From Bacteroidota bacterium (lineage in GTDB: Bacteria; Bacteroidota; Ignavibacteria; Ignavibacteriales; Melioribacteraceae), in contig JAMCSN010000248.1 of assembly GCA_023381535.1 (NCBI GenBank), positions 1-10,067 of the forward strand: a stretch of 10,067 bases of DNA. The letters are read 5' to 3'. Below the pieces are notes generated by a model, which worked only from the letters and a program-made list of their open reading frames with translations, did not search any database and had not been told where the DNA came from. Positions 1 through 7,182 of this stretch are shown piece by piece. Every line of letters begins with the position of its first letter. Position 1 is the first letter of the stretch. The position numbers and the translations under genes were made by a program.

Positions 1-159
1 AGACGAGTTGGGCAGAATGTCCAGTATTAGATCATCTTCAACCAGAATTGAGTGGCCTGTTAACAAACCGATATCGGTTAACGATTTACCACGTTTAACA
101 TTCTTGCCGGAAGTATTTACGGTGATAATTTGAGATGGATTTTTGAATAGTTTTCTCAT
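1..159 (-). CDS. hutI: Imidazolonepropionase, N-terminal fragment (cut by window edge)
   Basis: This is an open frame of 53 codons from an ATG at 159 reading leftward off the window. It begins MRKLFKNPSQIITVNTSGK, continues with a KRGKSLTDIGLL segment, and then HSILVEDDLILDILP. That order (an 'I-T-V' strand, an 'RG..l.diGl' stretch, then an 'iLVEDd.I..I.P' strand) is the usual N-terminal beta-sandwich opening of HutI amidohydrolases. HutI hydrolyses 4-imidazolone-5-propanoate to N-formimino-L-glutamate in histidine breakdown, in the cytoplasm. The metal-binding HxH and the catalytic core lie outside the window, so another amidohydrolase cannot be excluded. No upstream in-frame ATG was seen, and the Shine-Dalgarno signal is weak. 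The gene diverges from glgA with a 133-base shared upstream region. Confidence 0.72.
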   Translation of the reverse strand, partial: MRKLFKNPSQIITVNTSGKNVKRGKSLTDIGLLTGHSILVEDDLILDILPNSS

Positions 160-210
160 GATTTGAGCAGTTCGGCTCTGAATCCCTTTTGAATGAACAA
201 AGTAAAAAAG

Positions 211-240
211 TTGACCGCAATTTGCGAAGATTTTTGTATA
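211..240 (+). promoter_or_regulatory. Putative sigma70-type promoter for glgA
   Basis: TTGACC at 211-216 and TGTATA at 235-240 are separated by 18 bases, which places the start of transcription near 247 and leaves a leader of about 45 bases before the ATG at 293. The same pair of hexamers, with a 17-base spacer, recurs before actA, which strengthens both. This is inferred from sequence resemblance only. Confidence 0.45.
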
Positions 241-277
241 GACGTCAACATTTTCGTAAGTTTACATGTTAAAATTC

Positions 278-283
278 GAGGGA
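278..283 (+). promoter_or_regulatory. Ribosome binding site deciding the glgA start
   Basis: GAGGGA ends nine bases before the ATG at 293. The alternative in-frame ATG at 266 has only a weak GTAAG upstream and would add nine residues not typical of the family. The 293 start is therefore preferred. Confidence 0.55.
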
Positions 284-292
284 TTGGCAATT

Positions 293-646
293 ATGTCTTC
301 AGGTAAAAAGCTTAAAATCCTCTTCGCAACCTCAGAAGTAGTTCCATTTATAAAGACCGGCGGTTTAGCAGACGTTTCCTCCGCATTACCCCAAAGATTA
401 CAAGAAATGGGGCATTTTGTTCGAATCATCGTCCCGAAGTACGGCGCCATAGATGAAAGAAAATTTAAAATTCACGAGGTTGTCCGTCTCAAAGATCTGA
501 AATTCAATATTGGTGAAAAGGAAGTCGTATTCTCGCTCCGGTCTTCATTTTTAATCGGTCCAAAAACCAGAGTTCAGATTTATTTTCTTGATTGCAAGAA
601 ATGGGGCATTTTGTTAGGATTATCGTCCCGAAGTACGGCGCCATAG
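293..646 (+). pseudogene. glgA: Glycogen/starch synthase, N-terminal part (frame broken by repeat)
   Basis: This is the first part of a GT5-family glycogen synthase, which transfers glucose from ADP-glucose to the growing alpha-1,4-glucan in the cytoplasm. It opens MSSGKKLKILFATSEVVPF and carries the KTGGLADV motif at residues 21-28, the ADP-glucose-binding loop near the N-terminus. The frame is normal until residue 100 (GAT, 590-592). It then enters a second copy of 401-592 in the wrong phase and stops at TAG 644-646 after 17 spurious residues. Joining 592 directly to 787 restores one uninterrupted 497-residue protein, the normal length of the family. As assembled, this fragment has no acceptor-side or C-terminal Rossmann domain and could not be active. 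Confidence in the family is high. Whether the break exists in the organism is doubtful. Confidence 0.85.
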
Positions 647-788
647 ATGAAAGAAAATTCAAAATTCACGAGGTTGTCCGTCTCAAAGATCTGAAATTCA
701 ATATTGGTGAAAAGGAAGTCGTATTCTCGCTCCGGTCTTCATTTTTAATCGGTCCAAAAACCAGAGTTCAGATTTATTTTCTTGATAA
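401..788 (+). repeat. 194-base tandem direct repeat inside glgA
   Basis: Bases 401-592 recur at 595-786, an offset of 194, which is not a multiple of three and so shifts the frame. Differences between copies are 422 C/616 A, 424 A/618 G, 427 C/621 T and 466 T/660 C. Just upstream of the unit, 400 A/594 G also differs. In the glgA frame all five are synonymous (Leu TTA/TTG, Arg CGA/AGG, Ile ATC/ATT, Phe TTT/TTC). Bases 467-592 and 661-786 are then identical for 126 positions. The junction shows a four-base GATT match (396-399 and 590-593). Confidence 0.95.
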
Positions 789-1980
789 CCCGGAATTTTA
801 CGGCAGCAGACACAGCTTATATTCAGATCCTCTTACGAACGAAGACTATCCGGATAACGATGAACGCTTCATTTTGCTTTCGCGAGCGGTGTTCGAATTA
901 ATAAACAAACTTGGGTGGACTCCGGATATAATTCACTGCAACGATTGGCAGACGGGATTGATACCGGCTTACCTGAAATCCACGTATAAAAATGATCCGG
1001 TATTTAATTCAATCAAAACAATTTTTACAATTCACAACTTAGGTTTTCAAGGAATCTTCCCGAGATCTACATTTGGAAAAACGAGTTTGCCGAAAGAATT
1101 AGACAGCGAGAAGGGAATTCTTCACAAAGGGAAAGTTAATTTTCTTAAGAGTGGACTTCTTTTTTCCGATATGATTACAACTGTGAGCGAAACCTACGCC
1201 AAAGAAATTTACCAGAACAAAGAATTAGGAATGGGGTTGGAAGATGTTCTTAAAAAGAGAAAGAAGGATTTGTACGGAATCATAAATGGAATTGATGAAA
1301 CGCTCTGGCATCCCGAAGTTGATACTAAGATAGCGCAAAAATATTCTTCCAAAACTCTTGAATTGAAAAAAGAAAACAAGCAAGCTCTGGCAGATAATTT
1401 CAATTTTACTTACGATGAAAATGTACCAGTCATCAGCATGATTACCCGGCTGTACGATAACAAAGGATTGGATCTCATAGAAAAAGCTTTTACCCAGCTG
1501 ATGAAGCTAAATATCCGTTTCATCCTTTTAGGAACGGGTGATAAGAAATACCACAAGTTTTTTAAGACGGCGGCTTCAAAGTATCACGATAAATTTTTCT
1601 GTTATATCGGTTTTGATGAATCTCTTGCTCATCTAATTGAAGCCGGCTCGGATATGTTTTTAATGCCGTCGAAGTTTGAACCGTGCGGTCTTAACCAGAT
1701 GTACAGTTTGATGTACGGCACAGTGCCGGTAGTTCGTCACACGGGAGGACTTGCCGATACGGTAAAACCATTCAATCCGAAATCGAAAAATGGAAACGGA
1801 TTTGTCTTCAACAAATACTCCGCAACCGAAATGATGTCGGAGATCAAGAATGCGGTTAAACTGTATTCGCATAATCCAGAAACTTGGCAGATCATTATTC
1901 GCAATGGAATGAAAGAAAACTTCTCTTGGCTTAACTCATCCAAGAAATATGTCGATCTTTATAAAAAGCTCACCGATTAG
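592..1980 (+). CDS. glgA: Glycogen/starch synthase, main part lacking the first 35 residues
   Basis: This frame holds almost the whole GT5 glycogen synthase: the rest of the N-terminal Rossmann domain, then the linker, then the C-terminal domain. The C-terminal domain contains the SKFEPCGLNQMYSLMYG segment, with the family's conserved EPCGL catalytic region, and a following VVRHTGGLADTV loop. An apparent start is TTG 592 or ATG 601, but neither has a convincing ribosome binding site, and the resulting protein would lack the KTGGLADV nucleotide-sugar loop found only in the upstream fragment. It is therefore best read as the 3' part of one glgA interrupted by the 194-base repeat, not as an independent short enzyme. 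Its TAG stop (1978-1980) lies three bases before the ATG of the next gene, which suggests one transcript. Confidence 0.9.
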   Translation: MQEMGHFVRIIVPKYGAIDERKFKIHEVVRLKDLKFNIGEKEVVFSLRSSFLIGPKTRVQIYFLDNPEFYGSRHSLYSDPLTNEDYPDNDERFILLSRAVFELINKLGWTPDIIHCNDWQTGLIPAYLKSTYKNDPVFNSIKTIFTIHNLGFQGIFPRSTFGKTSLPKELDSEKGILHKGKVNFLKSGLLFSDMITTVSETYAKEIYQNKELGMGLEDVLKKRKKDLYGIINGIDETLWHPEVDTKIAQKYSSKTLELKKENKQALADNFNFTYDENVPVISMITRLYDNKGLDLIEKAFTQLMKLNIRFILLGTGDKKYHKFFKTAASKYHDKFFCYIGFDESLAHLIEAGSDMFLMPSKFEPCGLNQMYSLMYGTVPVVRHTGGLADTVKPFNPKSKNGNGFVFNKYSATEMMSEIKNAVKLYSHNPETWQIIIRNGMKENFSWLNSSKKYVDLYKKLTD

Positions 1981-1983
1981 TTG

Positions 1984-2559
1984 ATGACAACACGCGCTTT
2001 GTTTTTGGATCGTGACGGAACTATAAACCACGATCCCGGTTACATAAAAGACCCCGCTCAAGTAGTAATTCTGTCCGGCGTTGCAGAAGGAATCAGAAAA
2101 TTAAAAGAGAAATTCGGTTTCAAAATTATTGTTGTTTCCAACCAGGCAGGCATTTCTAAAGGATTGATGACTCACGATGATGTTGTGAATGTTAATGCAA
2201 AGATCAACGGGATGCTATCATCGGAGGGGGCATCCATAGATGCTTTCTACTATTGTCCGTTTCATCCCGATAATGATCCGCCGGAGAAAACTATTTGTAG
2301 GAAACCTTCTCCGTTTATGATTGTTCAAGCTGCAGAGGAACATAAAATAAGTTTATCGGGATCCTACATGATTGGCGACAAAGCCAGCGACGTTGAGTGC
2401 GGTTTGAATGCCGGCGTAAAAAGTATTTTGCTGCACGGACATTCGTTCGACAATGAAATTTCTACCTTGCATAATCTTGGGAAAAAGCCCAATTTTGTAG
2501 CCGCTAATTTCAAAGACGCGTGCGATTTTATTATCAAAGATTTATCCGGAGGAAATTAA
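1984..2559 (+). CDS. gmhB: HAD-superfamily phosphatase, GmhB-like (heptose 1,7-bisphosphate / histidinol-phosphate type)
   Basis: This 191-residue protein has all four HAD motifs. DRDGT at 9-13 supplies the nucleophile Asp9 and acid/base Asp11, SNQAG at 52-56 is motif II, Lys107 in CRKP is motif III, and GDKASDVECG at 131-140 is motif IV. Length and the NHDPGY loop after motif I match D-glycero-D-manno-heptose-1,7-bisphosphate phosphatase, a cytoplasmic step in ADP-heptose synthesis for lipopolysaccharide. The HisB N-terminal domain is a close relative. The zinc loop is unusual: the family pattern is CxH...CxC, but here I read C91-P-F93-H94 and T103-I-C105, so two of the four standard ligands look replaced. 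ATG 1984 is chosen over TTG 1981. No good Shine-Dalgarno is present, so translation is probably coupled to glgA. The next gene starts immediately after its TAA. Substrate assignment is an inference. Confidence 0.78.
   Translation: MTTRALFLDRDGTINHDPGYIKDPAQVVILSGVAEGIRKLKEKFGFKIIVVSNQAGISKGLMTHDDVVNVNAKINGMLSSEGASIDAFYYCPFHPDNDPPEKTICRKPSPFMIVQAAEEHKISLSGSYMIGDKASDVECGLNAGVKSILLHGHSFDNEISTLHNLGKKPNFVAANFKDACDFIIKDLSGGN
2548..2552 (+). promoter_or_regulatory. Ribosome binding site supporting a TTG start
   Basis: GGAGG lies seven bases before TTG 2560, within the last codons of the phosphatase gene. It is one of the strongest Shine-Dalgarno signals in the window and is the main reason for accepting a TTG start for the lipoprotein. 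Confidence 0.7.
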
Positions 2560-3750
2560 TTGATCAAGTTCTTGCGCTTCTCATCTTTATCGTTACTTGC
2601 TGCTGCTCTATTTGCTTCTTGTAATCAAGATCCGACTTCTGTTGGATCAAAACTAATTCCGGCAGAGGACCAAGTTAATTTTAAGCAGTATGATACTTAT
2701 CAGTTAAACACTCCACAGAAAACGTCGTTTTATCCTTATGATTTGAAATTGGGCACGGCGAGCAAGGTTATTCTAGGAAAAAATAATTATGCGGAATCTG
2801 ATCTGCTTTACCGTTTCGATATTTATTTAGCCGATTCACTTCTGAACTATATTAAGTCGAACCAGCTTTCCGTGACATCGGCATGGATGACGATGATTCC
2901 TACTTACAAGCTTGGTAACACGAATCTGAATTTTGATATTGCGGCATATCAAGTTAGAAGCACTTGGAACGTAATAGGATTCGATAAAGACAGTTTAAAA
3001 AATCTTAATTACGATAACACAAATGTTCTTAGTTCACTTTCGGTGACCGATACTTTGGTTAAGTTCAATCTTCAACCCAACGTTGTGCAAGAATGGCTGA
3101 AGTGGAAAGCGGATAGTACTACGGCGCCAAAAAATTACGGACTAATTCTGAAACCGACTTCTTCATGCCAAAGAATTCTTGGTTTCGAGGCATACATCCC
3201 AAATGTCAACAACGCAATTCCTTTTTTGCATTTTATTCTGAAAAAATCTCCGTCGTTTGTTGATACGGTTAACGTGTCACCTTTCATGGATGTTCACGTG
3301 CTTACCGGAAGTGTCCCGGCCAATACTACCGATATGGTACTGGAAGGAAGCTTGGCGATACGAAGCTCCTTGTTTTTTGATATCACTTCACTGCCCAAGA
3401 ATATTGTTGTGAACAAGGCTACGTTAGAACTCCAACGTGATTCGATTAATACTACCGACGGCACACCATCTACCGATTCCCTGTTCGTTTATATGCTGGC
3501 GGATAGCACAACAAAGAAGATGACGAAAGACTCGTCCGTTACAACCCTTCTTACCAGAAGCGGAAATCTGTACAGCGGAGACGTATCATGGATAATCCAG
3601 AAATGGCAGAGCGGAACCGATAACCAAGGAATTATGATCGAGCTTAACAACGAATATTTTTCTCCGGCAAGAATTGCACTTTACGGAAGCGCCGATCCTA
3701 ACAAACTCTTGAGACCAAAATTAAAAATAACCTATTTGCAGAGACAATAG
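2560..3750 (+). CDS. DUF4270-like secreted lipoprotein
   Basis: This is a 396-residue protein starting at TTG, directly after the stop of the upstream phosphatase. Residues 1-20 form a lipoprotein signal (MIKFL, a hydrophobic Leu/Ala stretch, then FAS before Cys21), so the mature protein should be lipid-anchored at Cys21. The mature start, CNQDPTSVGSKLIPAED, followed by alternating polar and aromatic beta-rich sequence with many Thr/Ser, resembles the DUF4270 family of Bacteroidota, whose members open with a similar 'C..DP..vGs.LiP..D' motif. No enzymatic motif is visible and the function is unknown. From memory, DUF4270 genes also sit beside glycogen synthase genes in Flavobacteriia, which would make this a conserved neighbourhood. 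I could not verify that. The barrel gene five bases downstream suggests a shared envelope role. Confidence 0.75.
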   Translation: MIKFLRFSSLSLLAAALFASCNQDPTSVGSKLIPAEDQVNFKQYDTYQLNTPQKTSFYPYDLKLGTASKVILGKNNYAESDLLYRFDIYLADSLLNYIKSNQLSVTSAWMTMIPTYKLGNTNLNFDIAAYQVRSTWNVIGFDKDSLKNLNYDNTNVLSSLSVTDTLVKFNLQPNVVQEWLKWKADSTTAPKNYGLILKPTSSCQRILGFEAYIPNVNNAIPFLHFILKKSPSFVDTVNVSPFMDVHVLTGSVPANTTDMVLEGSLAIRSSLFFDITSLPKNIVVNKATLELQRDSINTTDGTPSTDSLFVYMLADSTTKKMTKDSSVTTLLTRSGNLYSGDVSWIIQKWQSGTDNQGIMIELNNEYFSPARIALYGSADPNKLLRPKLKITYLQRQ

Positions 3751-3755
3751 ATCAC

Positions 3756-4997
3756 ATGAAAAGAATCCAAATTTTCTTATTGCTGCTTTTTATTTCATTA
3801 CCCGTTTTTGCCAGCGGCGGTTCGCTATACACGCATTACGGTATTGGTGATCTGCGTCTTTCTTATTCCGCCAGAAGATTTGGTCTTGGCGAACTTGGCA
3901 TTGCTATGAGTGATAAGGATTTTCTTAATTCGATTAATCCGGCATCGTGGAACAGTCTAAGAGTAACAAGATTTGAAACCGGAATTCTTTACAACGGTGC
4001 TATGATCAACGACGGAACTTCGTCAACTTACCAATCCGGAACATATTTTAACGGACTTACATTTGGGTTCCCGATCGATCACGATAACGGAATTTCTGCT
4101 GTAGTTGGACTTGTGCCGGTATCAAATGTTGAATATAATTTTTCTCAGAATGTTACCGATCCTAATGTGGACCCTTACACGTTGAATTATCAAGGCACTG
4201 GCGGGATGCAAAGATTTTTTCTCGGTGCTTCCTATAGACTGCCGTTCGATTTTTCGCTCGGTCTTTCATACGAATACTACATCGGCAGAATCACTAACAG
4301 TTCGGTTGTAACATTTGCAAGCGGTTCAACTTTTAGAAATGCAACCTTTAGGAAAGAAATAAGTTATCATGGAATGGGATTTACTGCCGGAATAATTTCC
4401 AGTGATCTATCAAAATATTTCGATACGAAAAATTTCAAAGATTTCAGAATAGGCGTTGTCTTCACACCGACAGTTATGCTGACAAGCGATTCTCTTGATA
4501 ACTCACTAACTACCATTGGAACAATTACCCTTGCAACAAACACATACAAAACAAAATTGCCTTTCAAATTTGGGGTCGGCGCATCATTCAAGTGGACGGA
4601 CAATTATACTTTTGCATTGGATTACTATTACCAAAAGTTCAGTGAGTTTGCCGAGAACGATGTAGTCTCTAGTTACATGCAAGATTTCTACAAGGTGAGT
4701 TTCGGTTTTGAATACAATAATGTTGAAACTCGCTCGAATTCATTCTGGGATCATGTGATGCTGCGCGGCGGACTTAGTTACGAGCAATCGCAATATAGAA
4801 TTAACGGAACCGGATTGAACCAATACTCCGTATATGCCGGATGTTCAATGCCGCTGAGTTTTGATAACACAATTGATTTCGGATTCCAATACGGAACGCG
4901 GGGAACAACAGCAAACAATTTGGTCAAAGAAAATTTTTTCAAGTTTACCGTTGGGTTGAGTATTGGAGAGCTCTGGTTCATCCGCACGGAACGTTAA
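3756..4997 (+). CDS. Outer-membrane beta-barrel protein (FadL/PorV-like)
   Basis: This is a 413-residue protein with a clear signal peptide: MKR, a Leu/Ile-rich core, and a VFA-SGG cleavage region near residues 19-20. The mature start contains a 'SARRFGLGELGIAMSD' stretch followed by an INPASW motif. This resembles the 'sar..GlG..gvA..d......NPA.l' opening of the OmpP1/FadL/PorV barrel families common in this phylum. The rest is rich in alternating aromatic/polar strands (for example FSLGLSYEYYIG and YTFALDYYYQKF) ending in a strand-like C-terminus, as expected for an outer-membrane barrel. Substrate is unknown. Identity with PorV, which serves type IX secretion, is not established because its usual partners are not in the window. 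The gene sits five bases after the lipoprotein gene and is probably last in this operon. Confidence 0.72.
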   Translation: MKRIQIFLLLLFISLPVFASGGSLYTHYGIGDLRLSYSARRFGLGELGIAMSDKDFLNSINPASWNSLRVTRFETGILYNGAMINDGTSSTYQSGTYFNGLTFGFPIDHDNGISAVVGLVPVSNVEYNFSQNVTDPNVDPYTLNYQGTGGMQRFFLGASYRLPFDFSLGLSYEYYIGRITNSSVVTFASGSTFRNATFRKEISYHGMGFTAGIISSDLSKYFDTKNFKDFRIGVVFTPTVMLTSDSLDNSLTTIGTITLATNTYKTKLPFKFGVGASFKWTDNYTFALDYYYQKFSEFAENDVVSSYMQDFYKVSFGFEYNNVETRSNSFWDHVMLRGGLSYEQSQYRINGTGLNQYSVYAGCSMPLSFDNTIDFGFQYGTRGTTANNLVKENFFKFTVGLSIGELWFIRTER

Positions 4998-5007
4998 TTT
5001 TAGTTGA

Positions 5008-5043
5008 AGTAAATTTATTCTCGCAAATTATTTACTCGTTTTT
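5008..5043 (+). terminator. Weak intrinsic terminator candidate after the barrel gene
   Basis: AGTAAAT at 5008-5014 can pair with ATTTACT at 5030-5036, leaving a 15-base loop, and a five-T run follows at 5039-5043. The stem is short and AT-rich, so stability is poor. Position at the end of a gene block, ahead of a new promoter candidate, is the main support. Confidence 0.28.
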
Positions 5044-5058
5044 GAAAAACAATTCTAT

Positions 5059-5087
5059 TTGCCGCAATTTGAATCGCATCGGATAAT
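5059..5087 (+). promoter_or_regulatory. Putative sigma70-type promoter for glyA
   Basis: TTGCCG at 5059-5064 and GATAAT at 5082-5087 are separated by 17 bases. Transcription would start near 5094, about 27 bases before the glyA ATG. The -10 element differs from the TATAAT consensus at one position. This is inferred from sequence only. Confidence 0.42.
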
Positions 5088-5120
5088 TAACTAATATGCA
5101 AACAAAAAATTACAACGACT

Positions 5121-6416
5121 ATGCTAAACTATTTAAAGAATGATCCAGAAGTTCTTTCAGTTGCCAGTCTTGAATTGAAACGCCAAGAAACCCACTTAGA
5201 ATTAATCGCGTCGGAAAATTTTGTTAGTCTCGCTGTTCTCAGCGCTGCCGGATCGGTATTAACCAACAAATATGCCGAAGGTTATCCCGGCAAACGATAC
5301 TACGGCGGATGTGAATTTGTTGACATGGCGGAAGACCTTGCACGCGAACGACTAAGAAAATTATTCGGCGCCGAATACGTTAACGTTCAGCCGCACAGCG
5401 GATCGCAAGCCAATATGGCTGTTTACATGACTTTGCTTAAACCAGGCGATACAATTTTAGGTTTGAGTTTAGATCACGGCGGACATTTAACTCACGGTTC
5501 TCACGTTAATTTCTCCGGACAGATTTACCATGCTGTCGGCTACACGTTGAACAAAGAAACAAAATTGCTTGACTACAATTTGATTGAAGACTTGGCTAAG
5601 AAAGAGAAACCGAAATTAATCGTTACAGGCGCAAGCGCTTATTCCCGTGATTGGGATTACACGAAGTTTAGAGAAATTGCGGATAAGGTCGGCGCGCTGC
5701 TAATGTGCGATATGGCTCATCCTGCTGGTTTGATTGCAAAAGGTTTATTGAACAATCCGCTTACGTATTGTGATGTTGTTACATCAACAACACATAAAAC
5801 GCTTCGCGGTCCGCGCGGTGGAATTATTTTAGTCGGCAAAGATAAAGACAATCCATTCGGCATCAAGACTTTGAAAGGTGACCGGCTAAAACTCATGTCG
5901 GAAATCTTAGATGGAATGGTCATGCCGGGAATTCAAGGCGGTCCTTTGATGCACGTCATCATGGCGAAGGCAGTTGCATTCGGCGAAGCGCTTCAAGATT
6001 CATTCACAACTTACGCCAAGCAGATCATAAAGAATTCTAAAACTCTTGCAAACGAATTAATGGGGTTTGGTTACGATATAATTTCCGGCGGAACGGATAA
6101 TCATTTAATGCTTGTTGATCTAACGAAAAAAGATTTGAGCGGTAAAAAAGTTGAGAACGCTCTCGGCACTGCCGGCATCACTGTGAATAAAAATATGATT
6201 CCGTTCGATACAAAAAGTCCGTTCGTTACAAGCGGAATTAGAATTGGTACACCGGCAGTTACAACACGCGGCATGAAAGAAAACGAAATGAAAATTATCG
6301 CATCGTTTATAGACCGGGCTATAACAAATATTGACAACGAACAAACGCTTGCATCAATTAAAACCGAAGTTGCTCAGTTTTGTTCTAAATTTCCGCTGTA
6401 TCCGGAATTAAACTGA
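5121..6416 (+). CDS. glyA: Serine hydroxymethyltransferase
   Basis: This 431-residue PLP enzyme interconverts serine and tetrahydrofolate with glycine and 5,10-methylenetetrahydrofolate in the cytoplasm, supplying one-carbon units. Sequence hallmarks run in order: ELIASENF at 27-34, [15 protein letters not shown] at 49-63 (substrate and PLP contacts), HSGSQAN at 92-98, CDMAHPAGL at 196-204 (Asp197 and His200 contact PLP), and [13 protein letters not shown], in which Lys226 should form the Schiff base. All expected catalytic residues are present, and the length fits the bacterial family (about 415-430). The ATG at 5121 gives a normal N-terminus, though no clear Shine-Dalgarno precedes it. A 123-base gap separates it from the barrel gene, and tatC follows after seven bases, so it probably leads the glyA-tatC-ispB transcript. 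Confidence 0.97.
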   Translation: MLNYLKNDPEVLSVASLELKRQETHLELIASENFVSLAVLSAAGSVLTNKYAEGYPGKRYYGGCEFVDMAEDLARERLRKLFGAEYVNVQPHSGSQANMAVYMTLLKPGDTILGLSLDHGGHLTHGSHVNFSGQIYHAVGYTLNKETKLLDYNLIEDLAKKEKPKLIVTGASAYSRDWDYTKFREIADKVGALLMCDMAHPAGLIAKGLLNNPLTYCDVVTSTTHKTLRGPRGGIILVGKDKDNPFGIKTLKGDRLKLMSEILDGMVMPGIQGGPLMHVIMAKAVAFGEALQDSFTTYAKQIIKNSKTLANELMGFGYDIISGGTDNHLMLVDLTKKDLSGKKVENALGTAGITVNKNMIPFDTKSPFVTSGIRIGTPAVTTRGMKENEMKIIASFIDRAITNIDNEQTLASIKTEVAQFCSKFPLYPELN

Positions 6417-6423
6417 AATTAAA

Positions 6424-7182
6424 ATGGCTGATTCTGAAGAAAATATTTTAGGCGAAGAAGAATCCTCTGCCGAAGTTGAAATGGGTTTTCTCGATCACCT
6501 TGAAGAATTAAGGTGGAGAATAATTTATTCGCTGTTGGGAATTGTTGTCGGGACAATTATCGCATGGATTTTCATAGACTTTTTTATTGACCATGTCCTT
6601 CTTGTACCGGCTAAAGTAGCCGGGTTTAAACTTCAAAACTTGCGTCCGTTCGGACAGCTGTTCCTTTATTTCCAAGTCGCAATGATCATAGGTTTCATAA
6701 TCAGCTTACCGAATGTTGTTTATCATGTTTGGAAATTCATCGCACCGGCGCTTAAGCACACCGAAAAGAAATATGTTAAATGGATTGTAATCTTTACCAC
6801 GTTTTGTTTTTTGTGCGGTGTTGTGTTCGCTTACTTTTTGATGCTTCCGTTAACTTTGAAATTTGCGGCTGGGTTCGGCTCACACGATATTGCAAACAAC
6901 TTTTCGATCGACGAATATTTTTCGATCATCATCAGCGTAATTTTAGGAGCCGGGCTGGTATTCGAACTTCCGATGCTCTCTTTTTTCCTCTCGAAACTTG
7001 GGATTCTTACTGCGGGTTTCATGAGAAAGTATAGACGTCATGCAATCGTAGTGATAATGTTTCTTGCCGCAATATTAAGTCCCGGCACCGATCCCGTTTC
7101 GCAAGTGCTGCTTGCCATTCCATTGGTTTTCTTATATGAAGTAAGTATATTAGTTGCAAAATTTTCGCAAAAGAAATCTTGA
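6424..7182 (+). CDS. tatC: Sec-independent protein translocase subunit TatC
   Basis: This 252-residue inner-membrane protein is the receptor of the twin-arginine translocation pathway, which exports folded proteins. It starts with a roughly 20-residue acidic tail, then FLDHLEELRWRI, in which Glu28 aligns with the signal-binding Glu of HLxELR. FIAPALKHTEKK at 105-116 aligns Glu114 with the second conserved signal-contact Glu of the family. FELP at 180-183 and SPGTDPVSQ at 219-227 are further family signatures. About six hydrophobic segments are visible (roughly 32-54, 80-104, 119-145, 166-190, 205-220, 226-246), as expected. No tatA/tatB gene lies in this window. Its context is fitting: a Tat-signal peptide and the start of actB lie under 3 kb downstream. 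Its TGA stop overlaps the TTG start of the next gene. Confidence 0.96.
   Translation: MADSEENILGEEESSAEVEMGFLDHLEELRWRIIYSLLGIVVGTIIAWIFIDFFIDHVLLVPAKVAGFKLQNLRPFGQLFLYFQVAMIIGFIISLPNVVYHVWKFIAPALKHTEKKYVKWIVIFTTFCFLCGVVFAYFLMLPLTLKFAAGFGSHDIANNFSIDEYFSIIISVILGAGLVFELPMLSFFLSKLGILTAGFMRKYRRHAIVVIMFLAAILSPGTDPVSQVLLAIPLVFLYEVSILVAKFSQKKS

Noticed and set aside
592..1980. The larger glgA frame as a separate, naturally short glycogen synthase gene
   Set aside because: It lacks the essential KTGGLADV loop, its start has no ribosome binding site, and its first ~65 codons repeat those of the upstream fragment. A single interrupted glgA explains everything.
5062..5071. The 10-mer CCGCAATTTG shared by the glyA and glgA upstream regions (also 215-224), as a common operator
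   Set aside because: Many 10-mers recur by chance in 10 kb of DNA. The match is not palindromic and is not found before actA.
5096..5143. A 15-codon ORF ([15 protein letters not shown]) overlapping the glyA start, as a possible leader peptide
   Set aside because: There is no Shine-Dalgarno, no run of regulatory codons and no attenuator structure. A frame this short is expected by chance.
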